DNA of 64,000 bases from Ferrithrix thermotolerans DSM 19514 (GCA_945906305.1 CAMDQT010000010.1:1-64000); one strand, 5' to 3'; counted from the stretch's first letter, positions 55,245 to 64,000 are shown. The notes: generated from the sequence alone by a model not told the origin. A program made the numbers and translations.

Positions 55245-55847
55245 ATGTCCCGCACCGGCTCCGGCCACCCGTTCCTCGCTTCGGCTATCGCCTCGGAGGC
55301 TGAACTCGACGCCCTCTATGGCCATCCGGTCCCTGCTGCGGTCACCAAGGAGCTGGGCTTCATCTCCCAGGACTACCGGCGATTCATCGAGCAATCGCCT
55401 TTCGTGTTACTTGCCACGGCCGGCCCCGAAGGGCTGGACTGCTCACCGCGGGGCGAGCTAGGTGGCGTGGTCCGGGTGCACGATGAGCGGACGCTGTTGC
55501 TGCCCGACCGGCGTGGCAACAACCGGGTCGATTCGCTCCGCAACATCGTGCGCGACCCCAGGGTCGGCATGTTGTTCCTGGTCCCCGGTGTGGGTGAGAC
55601 GCTGCGACTGAACGGTGCGGCGTCGTTGAGCACCGATGCCGCGTTGTGCCGAAGCTTCGCCGGACCTCAAGGCGACAAGGTTCCAACCTGCGTCATCGTG
55701 GTCGACGTGCAGGCGGTCTACATCCAGTGTCCCAAGGCCCTCACCCGTTCGCAGTTGTGGGATCCGGCGCATTTCGTCGAGCGTGACCGTCTGCCCTCGG
55801 TCGGACAGATGATTCAGGCCATCGCCGAGGGCACCGTTTGCCCTTAG
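55245..55847 (+). CDS. Pyridoxamine-phosphate-oxidase-like FMN flavoprotein (MSMEG_1061-type)
   Basis: A 200-residue split-barrel flavoprotein. Family features are ELGFISQDYRRFIEQSPFVLLAT, LDCSPRGELGGVVRV, LLLPDRRGNNRVDSLRNIVRDPRVGML (the FMN-phosphate loop) and CPKALTRSQLW near the end. It resembles the MSMEG_1061 group of FMN proteins. Role unknown. It lies 50 bases after the LLM gene on the same strand. Confidence 0.88.
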   Translation: MSRTGSGHPFLASAIASEAELDALYGHPVPAAVTKELGFISQDYRRFIEQSPFVLLATAGPEGLDCSPRGELGGVVRVHDERTLLLPDRRGNNRVDSLRNIVRDPRVGMLFLVPGVGETLRLNGAASLSTDAALCRSFAGPQGDKVPTCVIVVDVQAVYIQCPKALTRSQLWDPAHFVERDRLPSVGQMIQAIAEGTVCP

Positions 55848-55873
55848 GGTGCGACCGAACGGTCCCGCCAGGA

Positions 55874-56728
55874 TCAACGATTGGCGATGGCGGCGAGGAT
55901 CCGGCGACGTTCGGGTGGAGTATGGCCGTGCAGGTACAGGCACAAGACGTCGATGCCCGCGTCGTCGTAGGTAGCTATTGCGGCGCGCATGGCACCGATG
56001 TCGTCCACGTCGAGACAGGTGCCCGCGACGACGGCATCAGGGTCTGTGAGTCCCTGGGCCACGAAGTGCCGGTGGTAGTTGGCCATCTGGTCGTAGCCGA
56101 TGGCATCGGGTCGTAGACCCATCGCCGTACCAACCCGTATGTAGAGCACGCTCTGGGCCTTGCGGTAAGGGCCGGTGACAGCCTTGACGGTGGCCACGGT
56201 GGTTCGCGCGGTGGCTGGGGTCAGCCAATTGAGCACCACACCGTCGCCATGGCCCGCGCCCAGCGTGACCATCTTCGGCCCGAGGGCGCCGACGAGGACC
56301 GCGAAGTCGTTGCCGAAGCGCAACCGGCCGCGCCAATCCTTCAACTCGTCGAGACAGTGGCGAAGGGTGGCGAGCGGCGAGGTAGGAAAGGCCACCTCGA
56401 AGCGGGCGGCGATCTCGCGGTGAGACACCCCGATACCGAGGTCGAAACGCCCGCCGGACTGCTCGGCCAGGGTGCCCGCCCGCAACGCCAGTTGCGGCAT
56501 GCGCTGGAAGATGGCCTGGGCCACCCCGACCGCACCGATCAGCGTCGAGGTCGCTTCGAACACTGCGGCCAGTGTCACGAAGGGGTCGCGGCCAGCCAAC
56601 CTCGCTTCGTTGTCGATCTGGCTGCCTTCGGGCAAGTACAGGTGGCTGTAGCCGAGGCCCTCGGCCTCGCGGGCCAAGCCGACCACGTCTGCCACGGCGA
56701 TATCACGGACACAGACCCCGAGTTGCAC
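55874..56728 (-). CDS. LLM-class flavin/F420-dependent oxidoreductase
   Basis: A 284-residue luciferase-like protein, shorter than its neighbours. It has LAREAEGLGYSHLYLPEG, LAEQSGGRFDLGIGVSH, LVGALGPKMVTLGAGHGDGVVLNW and DVLCLYLHG. The start is uncertain: GTG 56728 gives the normal family opening (QLGVCVRD), while ATG 56770 adds fourteen residues. It follows the VOC gene on the same strand. Confidence 0.84.
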   Translation of the reverse strand: MQLGVCVRDIAVADVVGLAREAEGLGYSHLYLPEGSQIDNEARLAGRDPFVTLAAVFEATSTLIGAVGVAQAIFQRMPQLALRAGTLAEQSGGRFDLGIGVSHREIAARFEVAFPTSPLATLRHCLDELKDWRGRLRFGNDFAVLVGALGPKMVTLGAGHGDGVVLNWLTPATARTTVATVKAVTGPYRKAQSVLYIRVGTAMGLRPDAIGYDQMANYHRHFVAQGLTDPDAVVAGTCLDVDDIGAMRAAIATYDDAGIDVLCLYLHGHTPPERRRILAAIANR

Positions 56729-56896
56729 GGCGCGACCGTAGCTCCCAAGGCCGCGCCAACGGTGTCGCATTCGTCGGTGGACTTCTGCGCTGGCGGGCGC
56801 GTCTCAACGCTGCTTGCGTCACGGGCCGTAGCCATACGGTGACCGCGCCGGGCGCCAGCTAGCGCGGCGTGGGCACGGGGCGCGGTTGGTCGACGT

Positions 56897-57298
56897 TCAG
56901 CTCGCCGCGGCCGCAGCCGGCTCGCGAGTTGTCCGACGTGAGGTCAGCGGCTCGTTGAGCTCGATGCCGTTACCCGAGGGGTCCTTGAAGAAGCACTGAC
57001 GGCCGACCTGGGCGATCTCGGAAACCTTGGAGACCTTGATGCCTTGGGCCATCAACTCGTCGCGGATCGCATCGAGATCGGCCACGTGCAGGGCGAAGTG
57101 CGGACCCTTCGGCGGCACGAAGTCATCGCTTTGGATCAGGTGGACCTGGCGCCCGTCAGGGAGGCCAAGCCACGAGCCGGGAAAGCCGAAATCGGGGCGA
57201 GGCAGCTTTGCCAGGCCGAGGACGTCAGTGTAGAAACGCTCGGCCGCTTCGTTGTCGGCGACGTTGAGCGAGATGTGGTGAACCCCGAGAAATTCCAT
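56897..57298 (-). CDS. VOC-family (glyoxalase fold) protein
   Basis: The 133-residue protein begins MEFLGVHHISLNVADNEAAERFYTDVLGL in outline, with the family pattern H-I-S-L and ERFYTDVLGL. HLIQSDD and the late pair FALHVADLD and NGIELNEP give likely metal ligands (His, His, Glu). The Ala-rich C-terminus is probably disordered. ATG 57298 is chosen; the upstream extension to 57433 crosses the hairpin at 57342-57386. Reaction unknown. Confidence 0.88.
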   Translation of the reverse strand: MEFLGVHHISLNVADNEAAERFYTDVLGLAKLPRPDFGFPGSWLGLPDGRQVHLIQSDDFVPPKGPHFALHVADLDAIRDELMAQGIKVSKVSEIAQVGRQCFFKDPSGNGIELNEPLTSRRTTREPAAAAAS

Positions 57299-57341
57299 AG
57301 TGCAAGCGTACGCCTCATTGCTGTGACGCGCGCGCCGAACG

Positions 57342-57386
57342 CGCACCAGGTGGGGGCCCCGAGGTTCGGGGACGCCACCTGGTGCG
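57342..57386. terminator. Large nested hairpin downstream of the amidohydrolase gene
   Basis: The outer arms CGCACCAGGTGG (57342-57353) and CCACCTGGTGCG (57375-57386) pair over 12 bases without mismatch. Inside, CCCCGA (57357-57362) pairs with TCGGGG (57366-57371) around GGT. It lies 15 bases after the amidohydrolase stop on the minus strand and before the VOC gene. No T-run follows; a transcription terminator or mRNA-stabilising hairpin is likely. Confidence 0.6.
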
Positions 57387-57401
57387 TTCATTCGTTGTGG
57401 A

Positions 57402-58547
57402 TCAGGCGGTGCTGGTGGCCAACGTGTCGCCACCGACGGGCAGCAATGACGTGTCGATGCCGTACAACTCGGCGACGTTGTCGCAGAGAATGCCCCGGCG
57501 CTGCTCCTCGGTGAGGTGGCTGGTGTGTTCGGTCAGCATCTCCTGGCTCCACGGCCACGTGGAGTCGGAGTGGGGGAAGTCATTCGCCCAGCACAGCCGT
57601 CGCCAATTCATCTGGTCGGCGTTGCGGAAGGCGACGAAGTCGTCTTGGAAGGTCATGTAGATGTGCTCACGGAAGTACTCCGAGGGCATCTTGTCGATGT
57701 TGGCGGTGAGCCACTTGCGGTGCCGGTTGAAGGCGTGGTCCATCCGGTACATGAAGTGCGGGGCCCAGCCGGCATCGGCTTCGACACAAACCAGCTTCAG
57801 GCGGGGCTTGCGCTCGAATACGCCACCGAGCACGAACATGCCCATGATGTCCTGGCAGCCCCGGATGATGGACAAGAAGCCGTTCATCTTGGGTCCGCGG
57901 TTGCGGTTGAGGCCGTCGGCGGCGCTGGTGAGGATGTGGAAGCTCGGCACCAGGCCGAGATCGACACAGGCATCCCAGAACTCGTCGTAGACCGGCGAGT
58001 CATAGTCCTCGACTTGGGGGTTACCCGGCATCATCACGCCGCGCATGCCCATGGCCTTCATCTTCTCTAGGTCGGCAATGCCTTCTTCGGGCGAGCGCAT
58101 CGCGGTCTGGCCGAGGGCCAGCAGGCGGTTACGGTCCAGGTCGCAGTACTCCGAAATCCAGCGGTTGTAGGCGTCCATCACCGCCTTCTTGTAGTCGAAG
58201 TCGGGGTGGTTGCACAGCACCATGCCCACCGACGGATAGATGACCTCGGCCGAGACGCCGTCGCGGTTTTGGTCCGCAATTCGGTAGGAGGAGTCATAGC
58301 CGGATTTGGGCAGGTCCGAGTAGCGGGCCTTGGGGTTGAGTTCGTCGGCCTTTTGGCCGGCGGCGGCCACCAGCCCCATGGGGATGGACCGCTTCATCCC
58401 GTCGATGACGTAGACGTCGCCATGGTTGTCCGTCTCCACGACCCGGGGTGCTATGTCGACGTACTTGCGGTCGATGTAGTCCAGATAGGTGTTCGGTGCC
58501 TCGGTGATGTGCGAATCAGCCGAGATGATCGGAAAATCGACCTTCAC
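57402..58547 (-). CDS. Amidohydrolase-2 family (ACMSD-like) metal-dependent hydrolase
   Basis: The 381-residue protein has the ACMSD/amidohydrolase-2 pattern. SADSHITEAP holds the DxH metal pair, FHILTS the next His, and WANDFPHSDSTWPW the catalytic Asp. GMRGVMMPGNP, RLKLVCVEADAGWAPHFMYRMD and the C-terminal LCDNVAELYGID are also typical. Members decarboxylate or hydrolyse aromatic acids and related compounds. The start is probably GTG 58547 with GGGGGAA just upstream; a TTG at 58559 is an alternative. The hydratase gene is upstream on the same strand. Confidence 0.92.
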   Translation of the reverse strand: MKVDFPIISADSHITEAPNTYLDYIDRKYVDIAPRVVETDNHGDVYVIDGMKRSIPMGLVAAAGQKADELNPKARYSDLPKSGYDSSYRIADQNRDGVSAEVIYPSVGMVLCNHPDFDYKKAVMDAYNRWISEYCDLDRNRLLALGQTAMRSPEEGIADLEKMKAMGMRGVMMPGNPQVEDYDSPVYDEFWDACVDLGLVPSFHILTSAADGLNRNRGPKMNGFLSIIRGCQDIMGMFVLGGVFERKPRLKLVCVEADAGWAPHFMYRMDHAFNRHRKWLTANIDKMPSEYFREHIYMTFQDDFVAFRNADQMNWRRLCWANDFPHSDSTWPWSQEMLTEHTSHLTEEQRRGILCDNVAELYGIDTSLLPVGGDTLATSTA

Positions 58548-58646
58548 GTGTTCCCCCAACGCTGTCTCCGGGCGGCGTGCCCTTGTCCGCCAAGTTACAC
58601 CTCACCCGCCGCGCCGGGCACGGTAGGGCGTCCTCACCGGCGATGA

Positions 58647-59456
58647 TCAGCGCCAATGAAGGGTGACGTGGCCTAACGAGGCAAAGTCGGCGACCACCGT
58701 CGAGCCGGCATCAGCGGTGAACACTTCGGTGCAGACCCCGGTGGTGACGAGGTCGCCCGCGCCCAAGCACCGGCCCCGGGCCAGCAGTTCGTTGGCCAAC
58801 CAGGCGGCCACGTTGAGCGGATGGCCGAGGACCGCAGCGCCGCTACCGGTGCCCACCACGACGCCGTCGACGCGGGCCTCGATTGGCTGGCGGGCCAGGT
58901 CGAGATCTCGCCAATCACCGGCGTAGGGGCGGCCAGCTACCCAGCCACCGTGGATGGCGTTGTCCGCCGCGATCGACGCCGCACCGAGGGACCAGTCGGC
59001 AAAGCGGTGATCGACGATTTCGATGGAAGGAAACACCGCATCCACGAACGGGGCGATTGACGCCGCGTCATAGGGTCTCTCGCCCGCAGGCACGTCGGCG
59101 CCGAAGCGCAACCCGAACTCGCATTCAATGATGCGGGTGGTGAACCGTGCGGCCTCGAGCGTGACCGGTTCGGGCCACACAGAGTGGCTGAGCAGTCGGC
59201 CGAACAGCGGACTGTCCACCTGTAGGGCCTGTTGGGCGACGACGTTGGTGCACGCCACCTTGTAGCCCACTGGTCGGCCACCCGCGGCGCGGCACAGCCG
59301 TTCGACGAGCAGGTCTTGCACGGCATAGGCGTCCGCCAGGGTGACCGGACAGATGGCGCTGGGCAGGCCGCGGAGTTGGTGGCCGTTGGCGCGGTGCGCG
59401 GCGAGCAGATCGGCGGCGGCGGCCACGGCGTCGGGGCTCAGCGTTGGCGTCGGCAT
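58647..59456 (-). CDS. 2-keto-4-pentenoate hydratase-like protein (MhpD/HpaH family)
   Basis: The 269-residue protein fits the FAH-related hydratases of meta-cleavage pathways. LAAHRANGHQLRGLPS and the helix YAVQDLLVERLCRAAGGRPVGYKVACTN open it. IIECEFGLRFGADVPA and SIEIVDHRF carry likely metal Glu residues. GHPLNVAAWLANELLARG and GDLVTTGVCTEVF follow. These enzymes add water to 2-hydroxypenta-2,4-dienoate or decarboxylate related oxo acids. ATG 59456 has GGAG 7 bases upstream. It is divergent from an SDR gene and precedes the amidohydrolase, consistent with aromatic catabolism. Confidence 0.9.
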   Translation of the reverse strand: MPTPTLSPDAVAAAADLLAAHRANGHQLRGLPSAICPVTLADAYAVQDLLVERLCRAAGGRPVGYKVACTNVVAQQALQVDSPLFGRLLSHSVWPEPVTLEAARFTTRIIECEFGLRFGADVPAGERPYDAASIAPFVDAVFPSIEIVDHRFADWSLGAASIAADNAIHGGWVAGRPYAGDWRDLDLARQPIEARVDGVVVGTGSGAAVLGHPLNVAAWLANELLARGRCLGAGDLVTTGVCTEVFTADAGSTVVADFASLGHVTLHWR

Positions 59457-59560
59457 GGGGTTTCTCCGGTTGTGGGTTCCAGGTTGGCGCATTTTGTCAT
59501 GATGAACCCATCTGCCGGCAGAACCAGACACCGCCGGCCGTCCCCGAGAGGAACGCGGTC

Positions 59561-60358
59561 ATGCTGTTGGAGAACAAGGTCGCCATCGTCACTGGAGCCG
59601 CGTCGGGAATCGGTGAGGCGAGCGTCCGCCGATTTGCCCAGGAGGGCGCACTGGTGGTGGTGGCGGACATCCGTCACGCCAAGGCGGAAGCGGTGGCCCA
59701 GGCCATTCGGGACGAACAGGGCGAAGCCATTGCCGTGGAGGTCGACGTGGCCGACGCTGCCTCGGTGGAGGCGATGGTGAACGTGGCGATCCGTCAGTAC
59801 GGTCGACTCGACGTGCTTTTCAACAATGCGGGGACGCTGCGCCCTGGTACCGCCGTGGAACTCAGCGTGGCGGACTGGGATTTCGTCATGGCGGTGAACG
59901 TGCGCTCGGTGTTCCTCGGCGCCAAGTTCGCCGTGCCGCACATGGTGGCGCAGGGCCGCGGATCGATCATCAACACCGCATCCATCTCGGGACTGCACGG
60001 AGACGGTGGGGCCGTCTGTTATGCCGCATCAAAGGCCGCAGTCATCAACCTGACCCGTGCCCTGTCCACCGACCACGGCCCCCAGGGCGTGCGGGTCAAC
60101 GCCATCTGCCCCGGCACCATCGAGACGCCTCCGGTGAAGCGGATGATGGCCGAACCGGCGGTGCTCGAACGAAACATCAATGCCCATGCCCTGCGTCGCC
60201 TCGGCCTTCCGCAGGAGATCGCCGCGGCGGCGTTGTGGCTGGCGTCGGACGAGTCTTCCTTCGTGTGCGGCGAGGCAATTGCCGTCGACGGCGGCCTGCG
60301 GGCCCAATCGCCGCTCGGTGTGCTCGCCGATCCACGACCGGTTTCCCGGCGGGCCTAG
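59561..60358 (+). CDS. Short-chain dehydrogenase/reductase (SDR)
   Basis: A 265-residue classical SDR. TGAASGIG (residues 11-18) binds the cofactor, VADIRHAKAE has the Asp that favours NAD, NNAG follows, and the triad is Ser141, Tyr154 and Lys158 (YAASK). The ending CGEAIAVDGGL is standard. ATG 59561 has GAGAGGAA 9 bases upstream. Substrate unknown. The SnoaL-like gene follows 78 bases later on the same strand. Confidence 0.93.
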   Translation: MLLENKVAIVTGAASGIGEASVRRFAQEGALVVVADIRHAKAEAVAQAIRDEQGEAIAVEVDVADAASVEAMVNVAIRQYGRLDVLFNNAGTLRPGTAVELSVADWDFVMAVNVRSVFLGAKFAVPHMVAQGRGSIINTASISGLHGDGGAVCYAASKAAVINLTRALSTDHGPQGVRVNAICPGTIETPPVKRMMAEPAVLERNINAHALRRLGLPQEIAAAALWLASDESSFVCGEAIAVDGGLRAQSPLGVLADPRPVSRRA

Positions 60359-60436
60359 CTCTGCGGTCGCGGCCTGGGGGCTGCGGCCGGGCATTTCGCG
60401 AGGCGCAGGGCGCAGCAGAGGAGTAGAAACGACGAC

Positions 60437-60964
60437 ATGGCGCTCACCATTGAAGACCTGCTGGCCAAACAAGAGATCGCCGATGTCATTCACCGTTATG
60501 CACGGGGCATCGACCGGATGGACTTTGACCTCGTGCGGTCCTGCTACCACCCTGATGCCTACGACGACCACGGCTCGATGAAGGGCGACGTGGACCTGTT
60601 TATCGGCGGTGCGGAGCAGTTCTTGCCCGGCTTCGTGGCCACGATGCATTTCATGGGCAACATGCTCATCGAAGTCGATGGCGACGTCGCCCGAGCAGAG
60701 ACCTACGCCGTTGCCTATCACCGCGAACAATTCGAGGACCGCTCTGGTCGGGACGACATCTGGGGTATTCGTTACGTCGATCGCTTCGAAAAACGCCAGG
60801 GCGATTGGTTGATTGCCTACCGGGTGGTGGCCCAGGAGTGGCGTCGGGTCGATCCAATCCCCGTCGGCCGGGTCCGTGGTGGGGGCCCCGGCATGTGGGG
60901 TACCCGCGACGGTAATGACGCCATCGACTGGGTGCTTGAGGCCCAAGGCCCCGCCACGGGCTGA
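60437..60964 (+). CDS. SnoaL-like / NTF2-fold protein
   Basis: The 175-residue protein has the SnoaL-4 layout: LLAKQEIADVIHRYARGIDRMDFDLVRSCYHPDAYDDHG in outline, with the conserved HRYARGID helix and the Tyr/His/Asp residues of the cavity, then HFMGNMLIEVDGDVARAETY and RYVDRFEKRQGDWLI. GAGGAG lies upstream of ATG 60437. It may be a small-molecule dehydratase or hydroxylating-dioxygenase-like subunit. It probably shares a transcript with the SDR gene. Confidence 0.87.
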   Translation: MALTIEDLLAKQEIADVIHRYARGIDRMDFDLVRSCYHPDAYDDHGSMKGDVDLFIGGAEQFLPGFVATMHFMGNMLIEVDGDVARAETYAVAYHREQFEDRSGRDDIWGIRYVDRFEKRQGDWLIAYRVVAQEWRRVDPIPVGRVRGGGPGMWGTRDGNDAIDWVLEAQGPATG

Positions 60965-61047
60965 ACGATTCGACTCCACTCACACCCGGTTCCTCGCGGC
61001 TCGGGATGCGGCCCGCCCTAGCGGTCATTGTAAGATTCATGTCAGCA

Positions 61048-61086
61048 ATTGGAAACAATCGTTCACTTCGTGGCAACGATCGTTCA
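61048..61086. promoter_or_regulatory. Candidate GntR operator region upstream of the ABC transporter operon
   Basis: The 169-base gap ahead of the GntR gene has an unusually AT-rich patch with an inverted repeat ATTG-GAAA-CAAT (61048-61059) and two direct copies of ATCGTTCA (61058-61065 and 61079-61086) spaced 21 bases, two helical turns. Position and spacing suggest a regulator binding site and promoter; no consensus was tested. Confidence 0.45.
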
Positions 61087-61133
61087 TGCAGCGTCCATCC
61101 AGCGCTCACAACGAGTTCCTACGGTGCGCAGCG

Positions 61134-61880
61134 ATGTATACCGCTCGGCACACCGAAGGCCCCAAGGGCCGCGAATTTGGACTCGCGGACCCGATCTCGG
61201 GGTCCGCGACCTTGGCCGACGTCGCCTACCGCGCCCTGAAGACCCGGATCTTGCGGGGCGAGTTTCCGGTGAACATCAGGCTGGCCGAAGCTCGCCTCGC
61301 GGGCGAACTCGATGTCTCACGGACCCCGGTACGCGAGGCGCTGAGACGGCTCAGCGGCGAAGGGCTCGTCGAGGCGCACCCCGACGGTGGATTCCGGCCG
61401 TGTCTGCCCGACACCGAGGTGATGCGCGAACTCTACGAGGTGCGCGCCGCGCTGGAACTGCAGGCGATAAGTCGGCCGGGTCGTGTGGGGACCGTGCACG
61501 ACCGGGCCATGCTGGTTTCGCTGCGCGATCAGTGGCGGACGCTACGGGTCGGGCCGCGGCCCGACGCCGACCCTGACTTCGTTCTGGTGGACGAATCGTT
61601 CCACGAGACCCTGGCCATGGCCGCAGGGAACCGGGTTCTGGTTGAGTTGCTGCACAGCATCAACGAGCGCATTCGGTTGATCCGCATGTACGACTTCCTC
61701 AGCGAGGAGCGCATCGCGGCGACCATCGACGAGCACCTCGTCATCGTCGAACAGGTGCTCGATGGGGAACTCGTGGCCGCCATCGCGGCCTTCGATGCCC
61801 ACCTCAGCGGGTCTTTGGCCGTGGTCGAGGAACGGGCCCTTGAGGCATTGGCCCGAATGGCCAGAGGGGTTCGTCCATGA
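61134..61880 (+). CDS. GntR-family transcriptional regulator (FadR/FCD type)
   Basis: The 248-residue protein has an N-terminal winged helix ([31 protein letters not shown], with the SRTPVREAL recognition core) and a C-terminal FCD domain ([46 protein letters not shown]) that senses a ligand with metal-binding His residues. ATG 61134 is the usual opening; ATG 61086 is possible but overlaps the ATCGTTCA repeat. Its stop overlaps the ABC ATPase start (ATGA). It presumably represses this importer operon in response to a substrate-related acid or sugar. Confidence 0.9.
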   Translation: MYTARHTEGPKGREFGLADPISGSATLADVAYRALKTRILRGEFPVNIRLAEARLAGELDVSRTPVREALRRLSGEGLVEAHPDGGFRPCLPDTEVMRELYEVRAALELQAISRPGRVGTVHDRAMLVSLRDQWRTLRVGPRPDADPDFVLVDESFHETLAMAAGNRVLVELLHSINERIRLIRMYDFLSEERIAATIDEHLVIVEQVLDGELVAAIAAFDAHLSGSLAVVEERALEALARMARGVRP

Positions 61881-63433
61881 ATGCGTCCATAAGTCCACCT
61901 ACCGTCTTGCTCGAAGCGCGGGGTATCACCAAGGCCTTTGGTTCACTGGTGGCTAACGATGAGGTCGACCTGACCGTGCACGAGGGCGAAGTGCATGCCG
62001 TGCTGGGCGAAAACGGCGCTGGCAAGTCGACCCTGATGAAGGTCATCTACGGGTTGTATCCGCCCGAGCGCGGCACGATCCGAGTGCGCGGTAGCGAAGT
62101 GGCGGTGACCAGCCCCGCGGTGGCACGGGCGCACGGCATCGGCATGGTCTTTCAGGACCTGCGCCTCGTACCGGCATTGACGGTCACCGAAAACGTCTCC
62201 ATGGCGTTGCCCCTACGGGGAATTCGCCTCGATCGACGGGGCCTCGCGACGCGTATCGAGGAGGCGGCGTCGACCTACGGACTTCAGGTCAACCCCTCAG
62301 CGAAGGTCCGCGACCTCTCTATCGGCGAGCGCCAGCGGGTCGAGATTCTCAAGGTGCTGCTGGCGGGGGCCCGGCTGGTGATTCTCGACGAGCCGACCAG
62401 CGTTCTCGCCCCCCAAGAGGTAGATGATCTCTTCCGCGGGTTGCGTACCCTGCGCGAGGGCGGACTTTCCGTGGTGGTGATCACCCACAAACTGGCCGAG
62501 TCGCGTTCCATCGCCGACCGGGTCACGATCTTGCGCGGCGGCAAGCTGATCTGCGACGGCATCGATCCCTCAACGTGTAGCGACGACGAGCTGATCGAAT
62601 CGATGGTGGGTCGTCGGGTTGCTCCGCTGCCGGCGGAAAGGCCCGCGCCCGCGGGGCAGCCCTCGGCCGTGCTGGCGATAAAGGGCGTCACCATCACGCA
62701 GCCGCACCGGGGCAACCTGCTCGACAACGTCGATCTCGAGGTGTTCCCCGGTGAGATCGTCGGTGTGGCCGGTGTGGCTGGCAACGGTCAGCTGCCGCTG
62801 TACGAACTCGCTTTGGGCCTGCGCCGAGCCAGCAGCGGATCGGTGACCCTCAATGGGGTCGACATGAGCCGGGCCACGGCTCGCCGGGCTCTGGGGGCAG
62901 GTGCGGTCGGTGTCCCCGAGGACCCGGTGGCCGATTCGGTGGTACCTGGACTCAGCGTGTTCGATCACGTCGCACTCGACGACCTCAAGGCGGTACGCAA
63001 GGGCTGGGGCATCGACTGGCCTGCGGTCAGGCGCCGTTACGAGGATCGCAACGAGCGCTGCGGACTACAAGGGGCGGATGGCTTGCGGATTGTGCAGAGC
63101 CTGTCCGGTGGCAACATCCAGCGGATCATGCTGGTGCGAGCTCTCGGGGCTCCCGCAGCCTTACTGGTGGCGGCCTATCCCAGCCGAGGACTCGATGTCG
63201 CCACGACACGCCGGACCCAGGAATTGCTGCTCGAGCGTCGAGCGCAAGGCTGCGCCATTCTGCTTATCTCCGAGGACCTCGACGAGCTGTTTGAACTATC
63301 TGACCGCATTGCGGTGATGCACGCCGGTGCGGTGGCTGGCGTGGTGGATCCGAGACAGAGCGACACGTACGAGGTTGGGCGGATGATGCTGGGTGCGCTT
63401 GGCGTTGGCGGCGCAGGAGTGAGTTCTTCATGA
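61877..63433 (+). CDS. Nucleoside/simple-sugar ABC transporter ATP-binding protein (two ABC domains)
   Basis: The 518-residue protein has two ABC modules. The first is complete: [39 protein letters not shown]. The second has a reduced Walker A ([10 protein letters not shown]), signature [11 protein letters not shown] and Walker B-like [11 protein letters not shown], which is normal for RbsA/YufO-type transporters. It matches the class that works with BmpA-type binding lipoproteins and imports nucleosides. ATG overlaps the GntR stop and its own stop overlaps the permease start, so all are coupled. Confidence 0.93.
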   Translation: MNASISPPTVLLEARGITKAFGSLVANDEVDLTVHEGEVHAVLGENGAGKSTLMKVIYGLYPPERGTIRVRGSEVAVTSPAVARAHGIGMVFQDLRLVPALTVTENVSMALPLRGIRLDRRGLATRIEEAASTYGLQVNPSAKVRDLSIGERQRVEILKVLLAGARLVILDEPTSVLAPQEVDDLFRGLRTLREGGLSVVVITHKLAESRSIADRVTILRGGKLICDGIDPSTCSDDELIESMVGRRVAPLPAERPAPAGQPSAVLAIKGVTITQPHRGNLLDNVDLEVFPGEIVGVAGVAGNGQLPLYELALGLRRASSGSVTLNGVDMSRATARRALGAGAVGVPEDPVADSVVPGLSVFDHVALDDLKAVRKGWGIDWPAVRRRYEDRNERCGLQGADGLRIVQSLSGGNIQRIMLVRALGAPAALLVAAYPSRGLDVATTRRTQELLLERRAQGCAILLISEDLDELFELSDRIAVMHAGAVAGVVDPRQSDTYEVGRMMLGALGVGGAGVSSS

Positions 63434-64000
63434 CCAGCGTTGGGAGCGAGACGAATCCCGCCGCGAGCGGACCGGCTGCCTTGCACCGGTGGCTGAGTTG
63501 GCGGTCCGCATGCGTGTTCGGTCGGGCTATGAGGAGGCCGGTGCTCGCGTTGGGCGCGGCCATGGCCATCTTCGCCGCGCTGATGCTGGTCAAGGGAGTG
63601 AACCCGTTCGCGGCATATCGAGACATGTTCATCAGTACCTTCACCACGACCACCTCCCTCGGTGGTATCGCGGTACGGGCGACGCCACTCATCCTGGCCG
63701 GCCTGGCCGTCGCCGTGCCGGCGAGGGCGGGCCTCATCAACGTCGGAGGTGAGGGGCAGTTGATCATGGGCGGTGTGGCGGCCATGGGCGTGTCACTGGC
63801 CCTCGGCGGGGCGCTGCACGGACCAGGCGCGCTGGTGCTCATGGCGGTGGCGGCCGCGGCCGCGGGCGCCCTGTGGTCGGGGCTGGCGGCACTGTTGCGC
63901 CTCAAAGGGGGCATCAGCGAAGCGGTGACCACGCTGTTGCTCAACTACATCGCCCTGGACTTCATGTTCTTTCTGATCTACGAGCGCTGGAAGGATCCCC
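63430..64000 (+). CDS. ABC transporter permease, nucleoside/simple-sugar type (3' end cut by window)
   Basis: The gene starts at ATG 63430, overlapping the ATPase stop, and stays open to the end of the window (190 codons seen). After a polar N-terminus (residues 1-35) come membrane helices: [36 protein letters not shown], and the family motif [30 protein letters not shown] is the coupling segment typical of YufP/NupP-like permeases. A second permease and a BmpA-like binding protein are expected beyond the window. Confidence 0.9.
   Translation, partial: MTSVGSETNPAASGPAALHRWLSWRSACVFGRAMRRPVLALGAAMAIFAALMLVKGVNPFAAYRDMFISTFTTTTSLGGIAVRATPLILAGLAVAVPARAGLINVGGEGQLIMGGVAAMGVSLALGGALHGPGALVLMAVAAAAAGALWSGLAALLRLKGGISEAVTTLLLNYIALDFMFFLIYERWKDP

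Noticed and set aside
62690-63433. Second ABC domain of the ATPase as a damaged domain
   Set aside because: Reduced Walker A and B in the second half are normal for RbsA/YufO-type transporters.
1-64000. CRISPR arrays, tRNA or rRNA genes, insertion sequences, prophage
   Set aside because: No repeat-spacer pattern, tRNA T-loop with matching arms, rRNA segment, transposase, integrase or phage gene was seen on either strand.

Overview
The window is chromosomal DNA from a high-GC actinobacterium. Codon third positions are strongly G/C, GTG and TTG starts are frequent, and genes are often joined by ATGA or TGATG overlaps. The dnaG-rpoD pair preceded by a pyruvate phosphate dikinase gene, many luciferase-like (LLM) flavin/F420 oxidoreductases, MaoC-type dehydratases and acyl-CoA dehydrogenase pairs together suggest an aerobic heterotroph of the Acidimicrobiia type. 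The class assignment is an inference. I see no rRNA, tRNA, CRISPR array, prophage or insertion sequence, and gene order looks like ordinary chromosome.

Region 1 (1-6.7 kb) is housekeeping: the end of ribF, a pyruvate phosphate dikinase homologue with an eroded pyruvate site, DNA primase and the primary sigma factor, closed by a terminator hairpin. Region 2 (6.8-9.9 kb) is a zinc-type ABC importer (binding lipoprotein, ATPase, permease) followed at once by a Fur-family regulator. Region 3 (9.9-13.4 kb, minus strand) is a copper operon: csoR with a clear operator, copZ, a previously unlisted Cys/His mini-ORF, copA, then ybaK.

Region 4 (13.5-24.6 kb) mixes detoxification and CoA chemistry: GNAT acetyltransferase, DUF1330 protein, zinc alcohol dehydrogenase, two MaoC-type proteins, a beta-propeller lactonase-like protein, an FrnE-like DsbA, SDR, nitroreductase, SnoaL-like protein and an 819-aa tandem CoA transferase. 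Region 5 (24.7-31.3 kb) encodes an AddB/AddA-like recombination helicase-nuclease pair. Region 6 (31.3-46.3 kb) holds MFS exporters, DoxX, quinone oxidoreductase, glyoxalase-fold protein, D-aminoacylase, an amidase with a tiny translationally coupled partner ORF, LLM enzymes, enoyl-CoA hydratase, an HpaB/AbfD-family protein and a beta-decarboxylating dehydrogenase.

Region 7 (46.4-60.9 kb) is catabolic in flavour: hydrolases, two adjacent acyl-CoA dehydrogenases, an iron-ADH/maleylacetate-reductase-like enzyme, LLM and PPOX flavoproteins, amidohydrolase, 2-keto-4-pentenoate hydratase-like protein, SDR and SnoaL-like protein. Region 8 (61-64 kb) begins a nucleoside or simple-sugar ABC importer operon headed by a GntR regulator and cut by the window end.

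The two strongest leads are the mini-ORF between copZ and copA, whose stop overlaps the copA start, and the dikinase homologue that keeps its ATP and phosphohistidine machinery but has lost most pyruvate-site residues. No wholly new multi-gene system is obvious; most genes belong to known families.
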